A DNA stretch of 64,000 nt from Mycobacterium cookii (GCF_010727945.1 NZ_AP022569.1:4712001-4776000), one strand, 5' to 3'; positions 36,078 through 45,634 are shown, counted from the stretch's first letter. Numbers and translations: made by a program. Notes: generated by a model not told the origin, from the sequence alone.

Positions 36078-36857
36078 TTACGCCGTTGCGCCGGAGACAG
36101 TTTCGGCGGCACCGGCCTGTTCGACACTCAGTAGGCTTTCAGCTTCGTGCTCCTGTCGGTACGCTTCGCTGCCGCCGTTGAGGCCGAACAACCGCTTACT
36201 CCACAACAGCCAGATCACCGCGACGATGTTGATGACGAGCGCGACAAGCCGCATGGCCGTGATCTTTTCGGTGAGCTCGTAAATCTCCAGCGGCAGGAAG
36301 ACGCTGGTGGCTATCACCGCGAAATACTCACCCCACCGCTTCATCAGCCACAACCCGACCGCCTCGATGAGTTCGATCAGCGCGTAGCCGGCCAGGCCGA
36401 TGGCGATCCATTGCAGTGTCGACGAGGACAGCGCGAACGCGTGCGCGATATGACGAACGAGCTTGGAGTTCTCCGGATCCCAGCCGATCTGGTTGGCCAG
36501 GGGCTGCAGCAGCGGAATGTCTTGCTCCAGCGCGTGCTGCAACCGCTCGCGCGATCCACTGACCTTGAACACCCCGGCCGCCACCGCAGCGAAGATGACG
36601 CAGCGAAAGGCACGTTCGACGGCGAGTGCTCGCATCAGGGTCCGGTCCCGCAGGAATCGTCCACGCGGAATTTCCGGGGCGGTGTTCGCCGGGCCGCTGC
36701 GGCGTGGCGGGCCCACGACGAAGGTCTCGCAACGCAAACAACGCCACGCCTCGCCCGCGGGGGTGTCGGCTTTCAGGCGCTCACGAAGGTTCGGCTCGTC
36801 GGGAGCAAATGTCGCGTGCCCACGTAAACCGCACGAGCGCAGAGCAAAATCCACCAT
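36078..36857 (-). CDS. DUF2127 family membrane protein
   Basis: The 259-residue protein has a soluble N-terminus of about 75 residues containing WRCLRCETF, a possible half zinc knuckle. Four membrane segments in the DUF2127 pattern follow: AFRCVIFAAVAAGVFKV, IAIGLAGYALIELIEAVGLW, EYFAVIATSVFLPLEIYEL, and ALVINIVAVIWLLWSKRLFG. Function is unknown. It is convergent with the LAL regulator, with one base between their stop codons. Confidence 0.78.
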   Translation of the reverse strand: MVDFALRSCGLRGHATFAPDEPNLRERLKADTPAGEAWRCLRCETFVVGPPRRSGPANTAPEIPRGRFLRDRTLMRALAVERAFRCVIFAAVAAGVFKVSGSRERLQHALEQDIPLLQPLANQIGWDPENSKLVRHIAHAFALSSSTLQWIAIGLAGYALIELIEAVGLWLMKRWGEYFAVIATSVFLPLEIYELTEKITAMRLVALVINIVAVIWLLWSKRLFGLNGGSEAYRQEHEAESLLSVEQAGAAETVSGATA

Positions 36858-36955
36858 GAGAGCACGCTACAGGGCATTGCCTGTCCGCCCGCGGTATCGG
36901 TGAACGACGCGAACGCCTACGCTGACCGCCATGACGGGCACCGGGACGCGAGGCC

Positions 36956-37186
36956 GTGCGCAACGGACTGCTTCTGGAAGCGCTGCGCGGGAAGTCGCGT
37001 CGCTTTGTCGCCTGGCATCATTCGCTCGAGCATTCGCTGCACAAGATCTCCCACGCGTACGTCGGACACTATGACGATCCCGAGAAGTGGATGTTCTCGG
37101 CGTGGCTGGCGCTTACCGCCAAGGGCCGACAACTCGCACAGGCTCTAGAAGAGAATGAGATCGACGGATACCGCCGTAAAAGCTAA
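36956..37186 (+). CDS. Small conserved-looking hypothetical protein (76 residues)
   Basis: The GTG-initiated frame encodes a charged, mostly helical protein that includes [20 protein letters not shown], with six histidines in the first half, and ends EIDGYRRKS. Third codon positions are mostly G or C, supporting real coding. I recognise no domain. It ends four bases into the convergent methyltransferase gene. Confidence 0.5.
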   Translation: MRNGLLLEALRGKSRRFVAWHHSLEHSLHKISHAYVGHYDDPEKWMFSAWLALTAKGRQLAQALEENEIDGYRRKS

Positions 37187-38088
37187 TTGCCAGTGAGCTG
37201 TGCTGTGCAGTAATAGTTTTCGGTCTGACCATCGTTGCGTTGCGGCACCGGTAATCCCGCGTCGGCCAACAGCTGAGCGGACCGGTGCCTGGTCGTCTGC
37301 CAACCCCGCTCATCGAGATAGGGCGCGACGTCGTGGCGTTCGCCGCCGTACCACAGGTCGTCGAGGCGGGCATCGAGGCCGTGCTCATACCAGTTCTGCG
37401 ACGTCGTGTGCATGACCTCCAGCGATTCCGGTGTGCTCAAGAAGATCTCCACCACCAGCCGACTGCCCGCGGCGCTGAGGTCGGTGATGTTGTCCAGCAA
37501 GCGATCCTGGGCCTCCGGCGGCAGGAAGGCCAACAGGCCTTCGGCGACCCACACGGTCGGGCGCTGCGGGTCGAAACCGGCGTGGCGCAGTGCTGCGGGC
37601 CAGTCGTCACGCAGATCGACCGGGACCGCGCGCAGGTCGACGGTCGGCTCGGCACCGGCGCCGGCGAGCGTCGCGGTCTTGAAGTCGGTGACCTGTTGCT
37701 GGTCGATTTCGAACACCACCGTCTCGGCGGGCCAGGACAGCCGGTAACCGCGGGCGTCCAGCCCGGAGGCCAGAATCACCGCCTGGCTGAGACCGGAAGC
37801 CGTTGCGTCGCCGATGAACTGGTCGATGAGACGGGTGCGCACGGTCAACAAGTCCGTCATCGGCTGCATGCCCCACGGATGGCCGGGAATGTCGACCTCG
37901 TCGGCGCTGAGTTCGCCTGCCGCCCATCGGGTGAAGAAGTCGACGCCGACCGCCCGTACCAGCGGCTCGGCGAACGGGTCGTCGATGAGCCGCTCTCTGG
38001 TCGCCCGGGCTCTGCCCGCGGCGACCATGGTGGCGGTCGCTCCCACGCTGGTCGCCAAATCCCAGGTGTCGTTGTCGATGCGTGCCAT
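37183..38088 (-). CDS. S-adenosylmethionine-dependent methyltransferase (TIGR00027 family)
   Basis: The 301-residue protein belongs to the large mycobacterial family of putative SAM methyltransferases related to leucine carboxyl methyltransferase. Hallmarks are the N-terminal [19 protein letters not shown] and [13 protein letters not shown]. The SAM site is [18 protein letters not shown] near residue 95, and [15 protein letters not shown] lies near residue 175. M. tuberculosis has many paralogues of unknown substrate. An upstream in-frame start exists, but the ATG at 38088 fits the family N-terminus. Confidence 0.9.
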   Translation of the reverse strand: MARIDNDTWDLATSVGATATMVAAGRARATRERLIDDPFAEPLVRAVGVDFFTRWAAGELSADEVDIPGHPWGMQPMTDLLTVRTRLIDQFIGDATASGLSQAVILASGLDARGYRLSWPAETVVFEIDQQQVTDFKTATLAGAGAEPTVDLRAVPVDLRDDWPAALRHAGFDPQRPTVWVAEGLLAFLPPEAQDRLLDNITDLSAAGSRLVVEIFLSTPESLEVMHTTSQNWYEHGLDARLDDLWYGGERHDVAPYLDERGWQTTRHRSAQLLADAGLPVPQRNDGQTENYYCTAQLTGN

Positions 38089-38199
38089 ACCGGCCAGCGT
38101 AGCGAGCCGCTGCTGAGACTCGGCTCGTCGGAAGCCATTAACGCGTCGGCCAGGTTTCATTCACGTTCGAGCGGTCGCAGCGGCGTACGGTGCCGCCGT

Positions 38200-38490
38200 A
38201 TGAGCGCACCTTCGGCAGGGTCTGCGTCGGGACTGGCGTCAGACGCCAACTGGCATCCGCAGCGTTGGGAAACCACCTTCATCCATGTGAAGAACGAATC
38301 CCTGGAAACCGTGATCGACGACATCACCCGGCAGACCAACGCCTACGGCGAACAGGGCTGGGAGATCGTGAACTCCTCGGTGCAGCGGGCGCAGGTTTCG
38401 CACCACTTCGCCGGGTACGACAAGGGTGGCGAGTTCTACTTCGAGTGGAGCATCGTCTGCACGCTGAAGCGGCCGCTGCCTCCTGCTTAG
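38200..38490 (+). CDS. Small conserved hypothetical protein, DUF4177-like
   Basis: The 96-residue product contains QRWETTFIHVKNES, then ITRQTNAYGEQGWEIVNSSV and YFEWSIVCTLKRPL. This matches the DUF4177 pattern of short proteins with a conserved GWE and a C-terminal KR. Function is unknown. The frame is open far upstream through the antisense of the methyltransferase, but the ATG at 38200 is the first plausible start. A CDF-like membrane protein gene follows after 22 bases. Confidence 0.72.
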   Translation: MSAPSAGSASGLASDANWHPQRWETTFIHVKNESLETVIDDITRQTNAYGEQGWEIVNSSVQRAQVSHHFAGYDKGGEFYFEWSIVCTLKRPLPPA

Positions 38491-38512
38491 ACAGTTGGCT
38501 TAACATCGCTGG

Positions 38513-39199
38513 GTGACCGAATCCCGTGCGATCGGCGACCCAGCCGGGCTCGTCGCCGACGCCTGCTGTGCCGGTAACGGGCACGCCGTCGCTCACGACG
38601 CACGCTGGCAGCGGAGTGCGCGCTGGGCCTGGCGGCTGGCCTGGGTGAGCATGCTCGCCATGCTCAGCGAGGGTGTGGTGGGGCTGTGGCAGGGGCTGTC
38701 GGTCGGATCGATCGCCTTGACCGGATGGGCGCTGGGAAGCCTGCCCGAGGCGCTGGCCAGCGCGATGGTCGCATGGCGGTTTTCCGGAACGCGCACGTCG
38801 TCACCGACCGCTGAGCGACGCGCCGAGCGTGGTGTCGCCCTGTCGTTCTGGCTGACGGCGCCCTACATCGCCGCGGAATCCGTGCACCACCTCCTGGACA
38901 GGGAGTACGCCGAGACATCGGTGATCGGCATCGTGCTGACGGCCGCCTCTTTGGTGCTGATGCCGACCCTCGGGCACGCCAAGCACGTCCTCGCCCATCG
39001 GCTGGGCTCAGCCGCGACCGAGGGCGAAGGCACGCAGAACTATCTGTGCGGGGCGCAGGCCGCGGCGGTGCTGATCGGCCTGGCGGTGCTGGCATTCTGG
39101 CCGGGCTGTTGGTGGTTCGATCCGGCGATCGGCCTGGGCATCGCCGCCGTCGCGGTCTGGCAGGGTGTCAAGACGTGGCGCGGCGAGGACTGCTGCTGA
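38513..39199 (+). CDS. CDF-like (cation diffusion facilitator fold) membrane protein
   Basis: The 228-residue protein has about five or six membrane helices in the order seen in cation diffusion facilitators. The last helix carries WWFDPAIGLGIAAVAVW, typical of CDF helix 5. The metal-site residues expected in helix 2 (HxxxD or DxxxD) are missing: the region reads LTGWALGSLPEALASAM, with only a glutamate. The cytoplasmic metal-binding C-terminal domain is absent. Transport of a metal is therefore doubtful; it may be a degenerate or specialised relative. N-terminal CC and C-terminal CC pairs are notable. Confidence 0.7.
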   Translation: MTESRAIGDPAGLVADACCAGNGHAVAHDARWQRSARWAWRLAWVSMLAMLSEGVVGLWQGLSVGSIALTGWALGSLPEALASAMVAWRFSGTRTSSPTAERRAERGVALSFWLTAPYIAAESVHHLLDREYAETSVIGIVLTAASLVLMPTLGHAKHVLAHRLGSAATEGEGTQNYLCGAQAAAVLIGLAVLAFWPGCWWFDPAIGLGIAAVAVWQGVKTWRGEDCC

Positions 39200-39286
39200 C
39201 ACCTGGCCGGCAAGGTCCGAAAGACCCCGCGGCTGATGGCGTTGCGCTCTAGTCGGTGACCTGCACCCGGCGGCAGCGTCGACCTG

Positions 39287-39718
39287 GTGACACTGACCGC
39301 AAAAGCGTTTCGGCGCCTCGGGTGGGAAATCTGGTCGCTTCTGCTGTTTGCGCGGTCCGGTGGGTTGCGGTTGATGCCGCCTGACCGGATCGGGGCGGTG
39401 CTGCGCGGGCTTGACCGGTACGGCCTGTTGGGGGCGGCGACGCTGATCACCGCCGCGCGCGACCGCGAGCGACCGGCGCTGATCGACGAGCGTGGGGCGC
39501 TCAGTTTCGGCGACCTGGACAGCCGGACCAACGCGTTGGCCAACGAGTGGCGCCGCCTCGGGCTTGGACCGGGCGCCAACGTGGCCATTCTGGCCCGCAA
39601 CGAGGGCGGAAAGATCCTCAAACGCGAGCTCAGCCGGTCGGTCGGTCAGTCGGCCGCATCGGGGGAGTCGGCGCCCCAGGTGCCCGGCATCATCGGCATA
39701 CGCGGCCCGCTGCCGTAA
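39287..39718 (+). pseudogene. Acyl-CoA synthetase (FadD-type) relic with large internal deletion
   Basis: The first 104 residues resemble the N-terminus of fatty-acyl-CoA synthetases (RPALIDERGALSFGDLDSRT, then GPGANVAILARN). The sequence then jumps within one codon to GGKILKREL, the extreme C-terminal catalytic-lysine motif of the AMP-binding family. About 400 residues, including the P-loop and adenylation core, are missing, and the remaining tail reads antisense into the end of the PPE2 gene. The product cannot be an active ligase. The frame is intact across the junction, so the deletion may be recent. Confidence 0.8.
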
Positions 39719-41316
39719 TCGTCGTCGGCCAATGTGGCCAAGCCTGTCGCAGCCCCGCCGCTGACTTTCGCGGCGGTCCCGGAGAAGCCGAGCGGCCCGG
39801 CCCCCTGCGTCGACGGCGTGACGGTCGGCTCGTCGTCGAGATCGACGTATTCGTGGCCGCGCCCGAGCCGTTCGACGGTGGCGCGGCGGCGCCGGCCGGT
39901 GGGCGTCGCTTTCGGGGACGGCGCGGCGGCGGGGTTTTCGGTGCCCACGGCCGGTTGCGCTTCCTTGGCCTTGGCGGCCTGGTTGGCCGCTCGGCGCGCC
40001 GTCGCGGACAGGATCCCGACCATGTAGAGGTAACCCTGCATGGTGGCCAGCGGCGGCCCGGCCGGCGTCGGCGGTGGCGGGGGAGCGGGCGGTGCGGCCG
40101 CCGCGGTGACGGCCGGGGCGTGCACGAGGGCCGGCGCCGGGGCGGGTGTCGGCACGGGCGTCGGGCCCGGAGGCGCCGCCATGGCGAGCGGCATCGGGAG
40201 CGGCGGAACGGGGATCGGCGGTATGGCGGCCAGGCCCGCCAACCCGGCCAGGCCCGCGAAGCCGGCCAACGGGGCCGCCGCCAACGGAATCAGCGGAACG
40301 GTCAACAGCGGCAACACGGTGGGGATCAGCACCGCAACCGATTCGAGCAGGGTCTTCATCAACGCGATGGTGTCGGTGATGACGGTGCCGATCGCTTCGA
40401 CGGTGTCGAGCACCAGGGTCAGGCCGATCGCGTACGGGTTGCCGGTGGCGAACGCCGCAGTGATGTCGGCCCCGATGTAGGCGAAGGTTTCGGACAGGTA
40501 GGCGACGTAGGAACCGATGTCCAACGGGTAGCCCAGCGCGAACGCGATGTTGTACGGGCTGAGGAAGGACAGCGGGTTGCCGAGTTGGAGCAGGTAAGGA
40601 TCGATTTGGGTGAACAGCGCGACCAGGAAGGGGTTGTTGTAGAAATTGTCGATCAACGGCTGCAGAACGTTGTTGTAGAAGTCGGTGTATCCGATTTTCT
40701 GCAGCCAGGCCAGCCACTGGTCCTCGGTGTCCGGGGGCGAGGACGCGGCCGAGGCGGCGGGAGACGCTGTCGCAGTGGCGTTCACGATCTTCGGGGCCGC
40801 GGTGGTCTGCGGTGAGGCTGCCACCGCCGCGCCGGAGATGGTCTGATAGGTGCCCATGACGGTGGCGGCCTGAATCCACATCCGGGCGTAGTCGGCTTCG
40901 TTCACGGTGATCGGAATGGTGTTGATGCCAAGGAAATTCGTCGCCAGCAGCACCGCGTGGGTGGCGTGGTTGGCGGCCAGTTCACCGAGCGTCGGCATGG
41001 TGGCCAGCGCGGTCGTGTAGGCCGTTACCGCGACTTCCTGCTGGGCAGCGGTGGCGGCCGCGTCGGCGCTGGCCTGGGTCAGCCACGCCAGATACGGCGC
41101 GTGCGCGGCCACGTATTCTGCGGCGCTCGGGCCGGCCCACGCTCCCGCCTGCACACCGTCGAGCACCGCGGCCAGCTCATCGGCGGTCTCGGTGTAGTTG
41201 ACGCTCAACGCTTTCCACGCCTCAGCGGCGGCGAGCAGCGAACCCGGCCCTGGTCCGCTACTCAACAACGCGGAATGCACTTCGGGGGGCGCAGCCATCC
41301 AGATCGGCGCGGTCAT
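39646..41316 (-). CDS. PPE2: PPE2, PPE-PPW subfamily protein
   Basis: The 556-residue protein has the same length as M. tuberculosis PPE2 (Rv0256c) as I recall it. The PPE domain starts [20 protein letters not shown] and contains [21 protein letters not shown] central region has [19 protein letters not shown] and [21 protein letters not shown] Pro/Ala-rich stretch (residues 370-420) follows, then a basic patch ([21 protein letters not shown]) equivalent to the reported nuclear-localisation signal. The PPW signatures GFSGT and PMMPGTW are near the end. Its ATG overlaps the FhuF-like gene stop (ATGA), and the pair lies behind a cobalamin riboswitch. It is not beside cobQ/cobU as in M. tuberculosis. 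Confidence 0.92.
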   Translation of the reverse strand: MTAPIWMAAPPEVHSALLSSGPGPGSLLAAAEAWKALSVNYTETADELAAVLDGVQAGAWAGPSAAEYVAAHAPYLAWLTQASADAAATAAQQEVAVTAYTTALATMPTLGELAANHATHAVLLATNFLGINTIPITVNEADYARMWIQAATVMGTYQTISGAAVAASPQTTAAPKIVNATATASPAASAASSPPDTEDQWLAWLQKIGYTDFYNNVLQPLIDNFYNNPFLVALFTQIDPYLLQLGNPLSFLSPYNIAFALGYPLDIGSYVAYLSETFAYIGADITAAFATGNPYAIGLTLVLDTVEAIGTVITDTIALMKTLLESVAVLIPTVLPLLTVPLIPLAAAPLAGFAGLAGLAGLAAIPPIPVPPLPMPLAMAAPPGPTPVPTPAPAPALVHAPAVTAAAAPPAPPPPPTPAGPPLATMQGYLYMVGILSATARRAANQAAKAKEAQPAVGTENPAAAPSPKATPTGRRRRATVERLGRGHEYVDLDDEPTVTPSTQGAGPLGFSGTAAKVSGGAATGLATLADDDYGSGPRMPMMPGTWGADSPDAAD

Positions 41317-42062
41317 GACGCGTCCTTTCTGCCCAGAGCGCGGGGCGTCTGCTCGAAGACGCAGTCACCGCAGAGCCCGCCATCGGCTGTGCTGTAGTAA
41401 AGGCAGCAGCTGGAGCGCCGATAGCCGGCGTCACCGAAAACCATTGCCCCGCTGAGTCGTTCGTCGTCGCACAAGCTGCGGGCAAGGCGGCGGCCCGGAC
41501 CGGGTGAGGTCGTAGCCCGGTGGTGGTCGTATTGCCGGGCGGCGCCGAGCAGTGCGGACGCCGCGTTGCCGCACAGCAACTCTCGCGAGATCGGCTGCAG
41601 TGCGGTGCCCAGCGGTGTGAGGTGCCCGTCGAGGACAGCGTCGGCCAGCCTCAGCTCGAGATCGTCGCCGCGCCGGCCGACGGGATGGGCGATGTGCAGC
41701 GCGATCCGGCCGCCAGTTTCGCGGAACAGCAGCCGGTCGGCGGCAAAGTCGGGCAGCAGACCGTGGCCGACGACGGCGCCGAGCCCGATCGACCACAACC
41801 GCGCGGCAAAGCCGAGGAAGAAAATGGACGCCGCGACCCGCCGTTCCGGCGCGCGGACGTGGGTCTGCACTCGAGCGATAACGCCGTGGAGCATTGCGTG
41901 ATCGGTGTAGAGCTGCGCTAACGGCCGCCAGCCACCGTCGACCGGCCCGGTGCCGACGGCGAAGTAGTCGTTGATCTGTGCGATCTCGGCAAGGACCGCC
42001 GCAGCGCTTGGCTCGAAGACAGCGCAGTTGTGCGCAGGGTGGGTGAAGAAGGCGCGTGACAC
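41313..42062 (-). CDS. FhuF-like (2Fe-2S) reductase under B12 riboswitch control
   Basis: The 249-residue protein ends with the ferric-siderophore-reductase cysteine pattern C-C-x10-C-x2-C ([18 protein letters not shown], residues about 222-239), which ligates a [2Fe-2S] cluster. The upstream part matches the helical FhuF body ([20 protein letters not shown]). FhuF enzymes reduce chelated ferric iron in the cytosol. Here the gene starts with a GTG 36 bases after the cobalamin aptamer and is translationally coupled to PPE2. A corrinoid-related reduction (inference) therefore seems at least as likely as siderophore reduction. Confidence 0.82.
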   Translation of the reverse strand: MSRAFFTHPAHNCAVFEPSAAAVLAEIAQINDYFAVGTGPVDGGWRPLAQLYTDHAMLHGVIARVQTHVRAPERRVAASIFFLGFAARLWSIGLGAVVGHGLLPDFAADRLLFRETGGRIALHIAHPVGRRGDDLELRLADAVLDGHLTPLGTALQPISRELLCGNAASALLGAARQYDHHRATTSPGPGRRLARSLCDDERLSGAMVFGDAGYRRSSCCLYYSTADGGLCGDCVFEQTPRALGRKDAS

Positions 42063-42097
42063 CGACGCTCGCCAGCTCTCTCAGGGTCGACCGCCCC

Positions 42098-42255
42098 GGG
42101 TTGCAGGATGCGACGACGCGAGTGTCCTGGCTCTCGGATCGCTGCTTACCTCGCCTTCCAGCTCGCGGCCGTGGCTAGTGAGGTTCGCTCCCCGATAACA
42201 GTGGCGGGACCGCGCCGGATTCGCACCGGCTTCCTACATCGTCATCGCCTAACCC
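42098..42255 (-). promoter_or_regulatory. Cobalamin (AdoCbl) riboswitch upstream of the FhuF-like/PPE2 operon
   Basis: Read on the minus strand, the conserved B12-aptamer core is unmistakable: ggaagccggtgcgaatcc, then cggtcccgccactgt and ggggagc. The gccac...ggaaggc arm follows, and the B12 box is agccaggacac. A closing P1 helix pairs cgatgac (42241-42247) with gtcgtcg (42111-42117), and outer pairs gggtt/aaccc lie at 42251-42255 and 42098-42102. A GATAAT -10 candidate (42260-42265) would start the RNA close to the aptamer. Binding of adenosylcobalamin normally represses the downstream genes. Confidence 0.93.
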
Positions 42256-42293
42256 GGGCATTATCGCACCCCTTCGGCCCCGCCGGTAGCCAA

Positions 42294-42668
42294 TCAGCCC
42301 GCGCCGGCGCGCAATGCGTCCACTGCCGCGTCGATGTAGGGGATGACTGTCGAACCGTGGCGGGCGACGATCTGCCCCAGGGAGCGGGCCAAATGCGGCC
42401 CCACCGCGTCGGCCAACACCACCTCCTCGCCGATCACGATGCCTGCGACCACGTGTGCCGCACTCAACCGGTTGTCGGGTGTCACCTCGTAACGCCAGTC
42501 GCCGATCTGCAGCCGTGCAGGTTGTGACCGGAACATCCCCCGACGGGCAGCGGTGTGCGTGACACCCGGCAGCCCGGCGAAGACGTTGACGACCAACGCG
42601 ATCCCGCCCGGTCCGGCCAGCGCGTCGGTGACGGTGCGACTTACTCGCTCGGCGTCGAATGCGGCCAT
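42294..42668 (-). CDS. Conserved-looking protein of unknown function (124 residues)
   Basis: The product runs AAFDAERVSRTVTDALAGPG, then NVFAGLPGVTHTAARRGMFR, a short strand-rich middle (LQIGDWRYEVTPDNRLSAAH) and a helical C-terminus. I recognise no domain or catalytic motif, and there is no signal or membrane segment. Its ATG overlaps the stop of the upstream heavy-metal-binding-domain gene (TGATG), so the two are translated together. The B12 riboswitch starts about 40 bases downstream of its stop. Confidence 0.7.
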   Translation of the reverse strand: MAAFDAERVSRTVTDALAGPGGIALVVNVFAGLPGVTHTAARRGMFRSQPARLQIGDWRYEVTPDNRLSAAHVVAGIVIGEEVVLADAVGPHLARSLGQIVARHGSTVIPYIDAAVDALRAGAG

Positions 42669-43453
42669 CAGTCGTTCATGGCGAGCACGAACGACGGTGC
42701 GATGGTTTCGGGTGTGCCACTGCGGCGCACGGCGGTACCGGCGGCGTAGAACTCCACGGTGTGGTAGCCCCACGCATAGTTCTGAATGGCGAAATGTACG
42801 CCGACGACCCCGGATGCGCCGTCCCGCTCGGCTTCGCTCTGCATGCGCGACATGGCCAGCTCGCGGGCTTCGTAGTTTCCCGTCGTCCACTGCGGCATCT
42901 CCAAGTTGCGGCCCATCTGTCGCAGCGTCTGCATAAAGCCTTGCGCGGCAATGTGAAACACGCAGTTGCCCATGACGAATGCCACCGGCGCCCAGCCCGA
43001 TCGAAGCAGAGTCGCCAGGTCCTGTCCGGATAGGTGGCTGGAGAACGCCTGTCCGTTGCCGCGTTTGAATGCGCCCGGCTTCGGGGTGTAGCGGACTGCG
43101 GTTCCGACCGCGATGAACTCCAGATGCTCGGATTCGGCACCGTGCTGACGCCATTCCAGCCGCACACCGACGACACCGTCCGCACCCAGCGCGTCGGCTT
43201 CGGCCTGCATGCGGGCCATCGCATTCCAGCGGGCCCGATAGGTCGCCTCGGTGAGCACGGGCAGCTCGGATTGTTGCCGGATACCGGCGAATTGGTAGCC
43301 GACGTGGTAGACCGACACGCCCATCACCAGATCGAGCGGCTCGAAGCCGGCTCCGTGCAACAGCGCGAACTCGTTGATGGACAGGTCGGACGTGAAGACC
43401 TTGTCGGCGTGCGACAGCCGTTCGCTGGCAACAGGGTCGAGGGGAGTAGACAT
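42668..43453 (-). CDS. Tandem heavy-metal-binding (YbjQ-type) domain protein
   Basis: The 261-residue protein contains two related halves of about 120 residues. Each has RMQAEADALGADGVVGVR / RMQSEAERDGASGVVGVH-type helices followed by EFIAVGTAV / EFYAAGTAV strands. This is the pattern of the YbjQ / heavy-metal-binding domain family (PF01906), a pentamer-forming fold of unclear function. An N-terminal in-frame extension to 43489 is possible, but the ATG at 43453 (STPLDPVASERL) is preferred. It follows ctpC by 40 bases on the same strand, consistent with a metal-related operon. Confidence 0.78.
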   Translation of the reverse strand: MSTPLDPVASERLSHADKVFTSDLSINEFALLHGAGFEPLDLVMGVSVYHVGYQFAGIRQQSELPVLTEATYRARWNAMARMQAEADALGADGVVGVRLEWRQHGAESEHLEFIAVGTAVRYTPKPGAFKRGNGQAFSSHLSGQDLATLLRSGWAPVAFVMGNCVFHIAAQGFMQTLRQMGRNLEMPQWTTGNYEARELAMSRMQSEAERDGASGVVGVHFAIQNYAWGYHTVEFYAAGTAVRRSGTPETIAPSFVLAMND

Positions 43454-43493
43454 CGAGGCATCATGACACCGATCCGATGGTCGGTGCACTCGT

Positions 43494-45629
43494 TCAGTCC
43501 AAGCGGTACCGAATCAGCCGTGAACTGTTAGCGACGACGGCCACCGAGGATGCGTTGTGCAGGATCGCCGCGAGCACCGGTGAGAGGGCACCGCCGGCGC
43601 CGATCAGCAGCCCGGCGGCATTGACGGCGATCGCCATGCCGTAGTTCTGCCGGATCACGTCGACGGCGCGGGCGCCCAGGTCGCCGACATCGAGCAGGCG
43701 ACGAAGGTCGTCGTTGGCCAGTGCGACATCGGCGGTCTCGACCGCGACGTCGGTGCCGGCCAGGCCCATCGCGATGCCGATGTTGGCCGCAGCCAACGCG
43801 GGGGCGTCGTTGATGCCGTCACCGACCATCCCGACGATGTAGCCCTCGTCTTGCAGGTTGCGGACCGCTGCGAGCTTGTCCTCGGGTAGTACCTCGGCGC
43901 GCCACTCGTCGATACCGAGTTCGCCGGCAACGACTTGCGCGATATCGGGGTGGTCGCCGGTCAGCATGACGATGCGGCGAATTCCGTTGGAGCGCAACCT
44001 CTTCAGCACGTCTGGCGCTTCGGTGCGAATTTCGTCGCGCAGGCTGATCAGCCCGACGAGCATGCCGTCGACGGCGAGCAGCAGCGGCGTTTCGGCTTGC
44101 CGGCGCAACTTGTCGACCCAGTTGGCCGCCTTCTTCGAAACCTTGACCTTTTCTGAGCGCAGCAGCGACGGGCTGCCCAGCAGCAACGTCCGCCCGTCCG
44201 CCCAGGTCCGCATGCCCAGGCCGACCAGTACCTCGCACTCCTCGTGCGGCGGAATCGTGATGCGACGCTCCTCGGTCGACCGGATCACCGCTTCGGCCAG
44301 CGGGTGCCGGGAGTGCAGCTCTGAGCTCGCCGCATAGGCGAGCACCTGCTCGGGCTGCCAATCATCGTGTAGCGCAATGATGTTCGTCACCACCGGGCGG
44401 CCCACCGTGAGCGTTCCGGTCTTGTCGAAGACGATCGCGTCCACTCGGCCGGCCTGTTCGAGGTGCGACCCGCCCTTGATCAGGATGCCACGGCGCGCGC
44501 CGTTGCCGATCGCCGCGCTGATCGCGGTCGGAGTCGACAAGCCCACCGCGCACGGGCAGGCGATCAGCAGCATGGTCATGGCGCGCCGGACGTCTCCGGT
44601 GAGGGCCAGGGTGACCGCGGAGACGATGAACGAGATCGGCACGAAGCGGCGGGAGAAGTTCTCGCCGACGGTCTGGATGGGCGCCCGATCGTGGTGCGCC
44701 TCTTCGACGCGGGAGATGATCCGGCCGATCGTGGTCTCGTTGCCGACCGCGCGAGCGCGCACCACCAGACGGCCGCGCAGCACCACCGAACCGGCGTGCA
44801 CTCTTGCGCCCGCGACGATGCTCGCGGGTAGGGTCTCGCCGGTGATCGCGGACTGGTCGACAATCGCCTCGCCGTCGACCACGTCACCGTCGACCGGTAT
44901 CGCGACATGGTCGTGAATCACGACGTCGTCGCCGATCTGCACGCTGTCGACCGGGACCTGTACCTCGTTACCGTCGCTCAGCAGGATCCACGCCGTGTCG
45001 GCCGTGCCCCGCAGCAGATCGGAGATCGCCCGCCGGGTCCGGCGCAGCGTCAGATCCTGAAGGTACTCACCGATATTCAGCAGCCACAGCACGGTGAGCG
45101 CGACCACGTTCTCGCGTAACACCAGGCTGGCGACGGTCGCCGCGGTGACCAGCGCGTCGGTGCCCGCGCGCCCGGACCGCAGCGAGCGCAGCGCGCCGCG
45201 CAGGAACGGGTAGCCCATGAATACCGTTGCGCCGGTGGCGACCAGCTGACCGGACGGGCCCAGCAGCGGCGGCCGGCTGAATCCGTAGCGGCGAATCCCG
45301 AGCAGCGCCAGCGCCGTGCCGCCGATCACCATCCGCAGCACCTCGGTGTTGCGGATGTCTGACGATCGCGGGGTGCGAGCCGGAATCAGGTCGGCGGCAA
45401 CGTGTTCGGCGGACGCGACCGCCGCCAGCACTTCGGTCCGATCGCAACGCTTCGGCGAATACCACACCACGACCGAACCGGTGTGCGGATAGGCGTGCAC
45501 CGCACGGACTCCGTGCTGCTTGTCCACCGCTTCTTCGACCGCGACCGCCCGTCGGGAGTTCGCGCGCACCCATGGCACCCGCACCCGCATGCGCCCGGCC
45601 GCGTCGGAGATGACCTCCAAGTCAGGCAC
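43494..45629 (-). CDS. ctpC: CtpC, P1B-type metal-transporting ATPase
   Basis: The 711-residue ATPase has an N-terminal soluble segment without the classic CxxC metal-binding motif. Membrane helices are followed by an actuator loop with ITGETLP, the ion-site motif ACPCAVGLSTPTA, the phosphorylation motif VFDKTGTLTVG and the hinge GDGINDAPALAAAN. M. tuberculosis CtpC is reported to handle Mn2+ and Zn2+ and to resist zinc poisoning. It starts with GTG five bases after the PacL-type gene, so the two are co-translated. Confidence 0.95.
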   Translation of the reverse strand: MPDLEVISDAAGRMRVRVPWVRANSRRAVAVEEAVDKQHGVRAVHAYPHTGSVVVWYSPKRCDRTEVLAAVASAEHVAADLIPARTPRSSDIRNTEVLRMVIGGTALALLGIRRYGFSRPPLLGPSGQLVATGATVFMGYPFLRGALRSLRSGRAGTDALVTAATVASLVLRENVVALTVLWLLNIGEYLQDLTLRRTRRAISDLLRGTADTAWILLSDGNEVQVPVDSVQIGDDVVIHDHVAIPVDGDVVDGEAIVDQSAITGETLPASIVAGARVHAGSVVLRGRLVVRARAVGNETTIGRIISRVEEAHHDRAPIQTVGENFSRRFVPISFIVSAVTLALTGDVRRAMTMLLIACPCAVGLSTPTAISAAIGNGARRGILIKGGSHLEQAGRVDAIVFDKTGTLTVGRPVVTNIIALHDDWQPEQVLAYAASSELHSRHPLAEAVIRSTEERRITIPPHEECEVLVGLGMRTWADGRTLLLGSPSLLRSEKVKVSKKAANWVDKLRRQAETPLLLAVDGMLVGLISLRDEIRTEAPDVLKRLRSNGIRRIVMLTGDHPDIAQVVAGELGIDEWRAEVLPEDKLAAVRNLQDEGYIVGMVGDGINDAPALAAANIGIAMGLAGTDVAVETADVALANDDLRRLLDVGDLGARAVDVIRQNYGMAIAVNAAGLLIGAGGALSPVLAAILHNASSVAVVANSSRLIRYRLD

Positions 45630-45634
45630 TGCGC

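Noticed and set aside
39547..40815. A 422-codon Arg/Gly-rich plus-strand frame opposite PPE2
   Set aside because: Antisense of the Pro/Ala-rich part of PPE2; composition is typical of a shadow.
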